Both the position numbers and the translations under genes were made by a program. Below the pieces are notes generated by a model. The model was not told the DNA's origin. It saw only the letters and a program-made list of their open reading frames with translations, and did no database searches. Shown here piece by piece: positions 14,463 through 14,553 of a DNA stretch of 14,553 nt. The DNA is taken from positions 1 through 14,553 of the forward strand of contig DQRJ01000138.1 in NCBI GenBank assembly GCA_015663855.1, given 5' to 3'. Within the stretch, counting starts at the first letter, position 1; each line of letters starts with the position of its first letter. This DNA comes from Flavobacteriales bacterium. Lineage in GTDB: Bacteria > Bacteroidota > Bacteroidia > Flavobacteriales_D > Sanyastnellaceae.

Positions 14463-14473
14463 AAATACTTTCG

Positions 14474-14507
14474 TTAATCGGTAAAAACGTACATTTAGTC
14501 GGTGAAA
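14474..14507. promoter_or_regulatory. Direct repeat with 21-bp period, possible operator
   Basis: TTAATCGGTAAAA at 14474-14486 and TTAGTCGGTGAAA at 14495-14507 agree at 11 of 13 positions and start 21 bases apart, two helical turns. The layout suits a dimeric regulator with two same-face sites, as for LytTR-type proteins, although the bases do not match the LytTR consensus well. The target gene would lie off the right edge or be the small ORF. Confidence 0.35.
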
Positions 14508-14553
14508 TTCGCTAACAGAGCGAACCGAAAGATGCTCCGGCAAACATCATATA

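Noticed and set aside
14463..14543. Longer 60-codon reading frame on the minus strand ending at 14361
   Set aside because: It needs a TTG start just after an in-frame stop, has no promoter or ribosome binding site, and crosses the repeat elements; only the inner ATG version is even weakly plausible.
14512..14553. C-terminal tail of a minus-strand gene (13 codons ending at a TAG at 14512-14514)
   Set aside because: Thirteen open codons at the window edge are too few to support a gene.

Overview
The window reads as AT-rich chromosomal DNA of a member of the Bacteroidota, most likely Flavobacteriales or a close relative. Protein families typical of that phylum support this (BatA-like membrane protein followed by a dihydroorotase-like protein, TIGR02757/DUF2400, DUF3467, a polysaccharide deacetylase with a long N-terminal extension, a bacterial ComA homologue). 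So do the scarcity of Shine-Dalgarno sites and several TAnnTTTG promoter boxes. It is gene-dense, with no tRNA, rRNA, CRISPR array, insertion sequence or prophage gene that I can see. No family searches were run; family names come from motif recognition.

Layout. (1) 1-500: the 3' part of a comA (phosphosulfolactate synthase) gene, broken at 160/161. The first 160 bases are the reverse complement of the preceding part of the same gene, and a 26-bp perfect inverted repeat marks the fold-back. This looks like a chimera at a contig end. (2) 503-3912, plus strand, tightly packed: rhodanese, DUF368/PopT-type polyprenyl-phosphate transporter, aroE, murQ, and a conserved protein of unknown function. 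(3) 3924-4739, minus strand: TIGR02757 protein. It shares a 39-bp promoter region with (4) 4779-8092, plus strand: a BatA-like membrane protein overlapping a dihydroorotase homologue that has lost several metal ligands. (5) 8116-13751, minus strand: rpsT with a clear promoter and terminator, then radC, wecB, polysaccharide deacetylase, upp, a small membrane protein and a yjjG-type nucleotidase in near-continuous coupling, and finally DUF3467 with its own promoter box. (6) 13820-14272: a small lipoprotein, followed by an intergenic stretch with a bidirectional terminator, an AT-rich hairpin and a 21-bp-period direct repeat.

How the genes fit together. The first operon mixes envelope and central metabolism: lipid-carrier recycling (PopT), muropeptide recycling (MurQ), shikimate synthesis (AroE) and sulfonate synthesis (ComA). 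The minus-strand cluster joins cell-surface sugar metabolism (WecB, deacetylase) with uracil salvage and nucleotide house-cleaning (Upp, YjjG). Most of the window is ordinary core genome. The observations most worth checking are the comA fold-back, the probable pseudo-dihydroorotase, and the back-to-back promoters at 4753-4770. I did not find a convincing undescribed multi-gene system.
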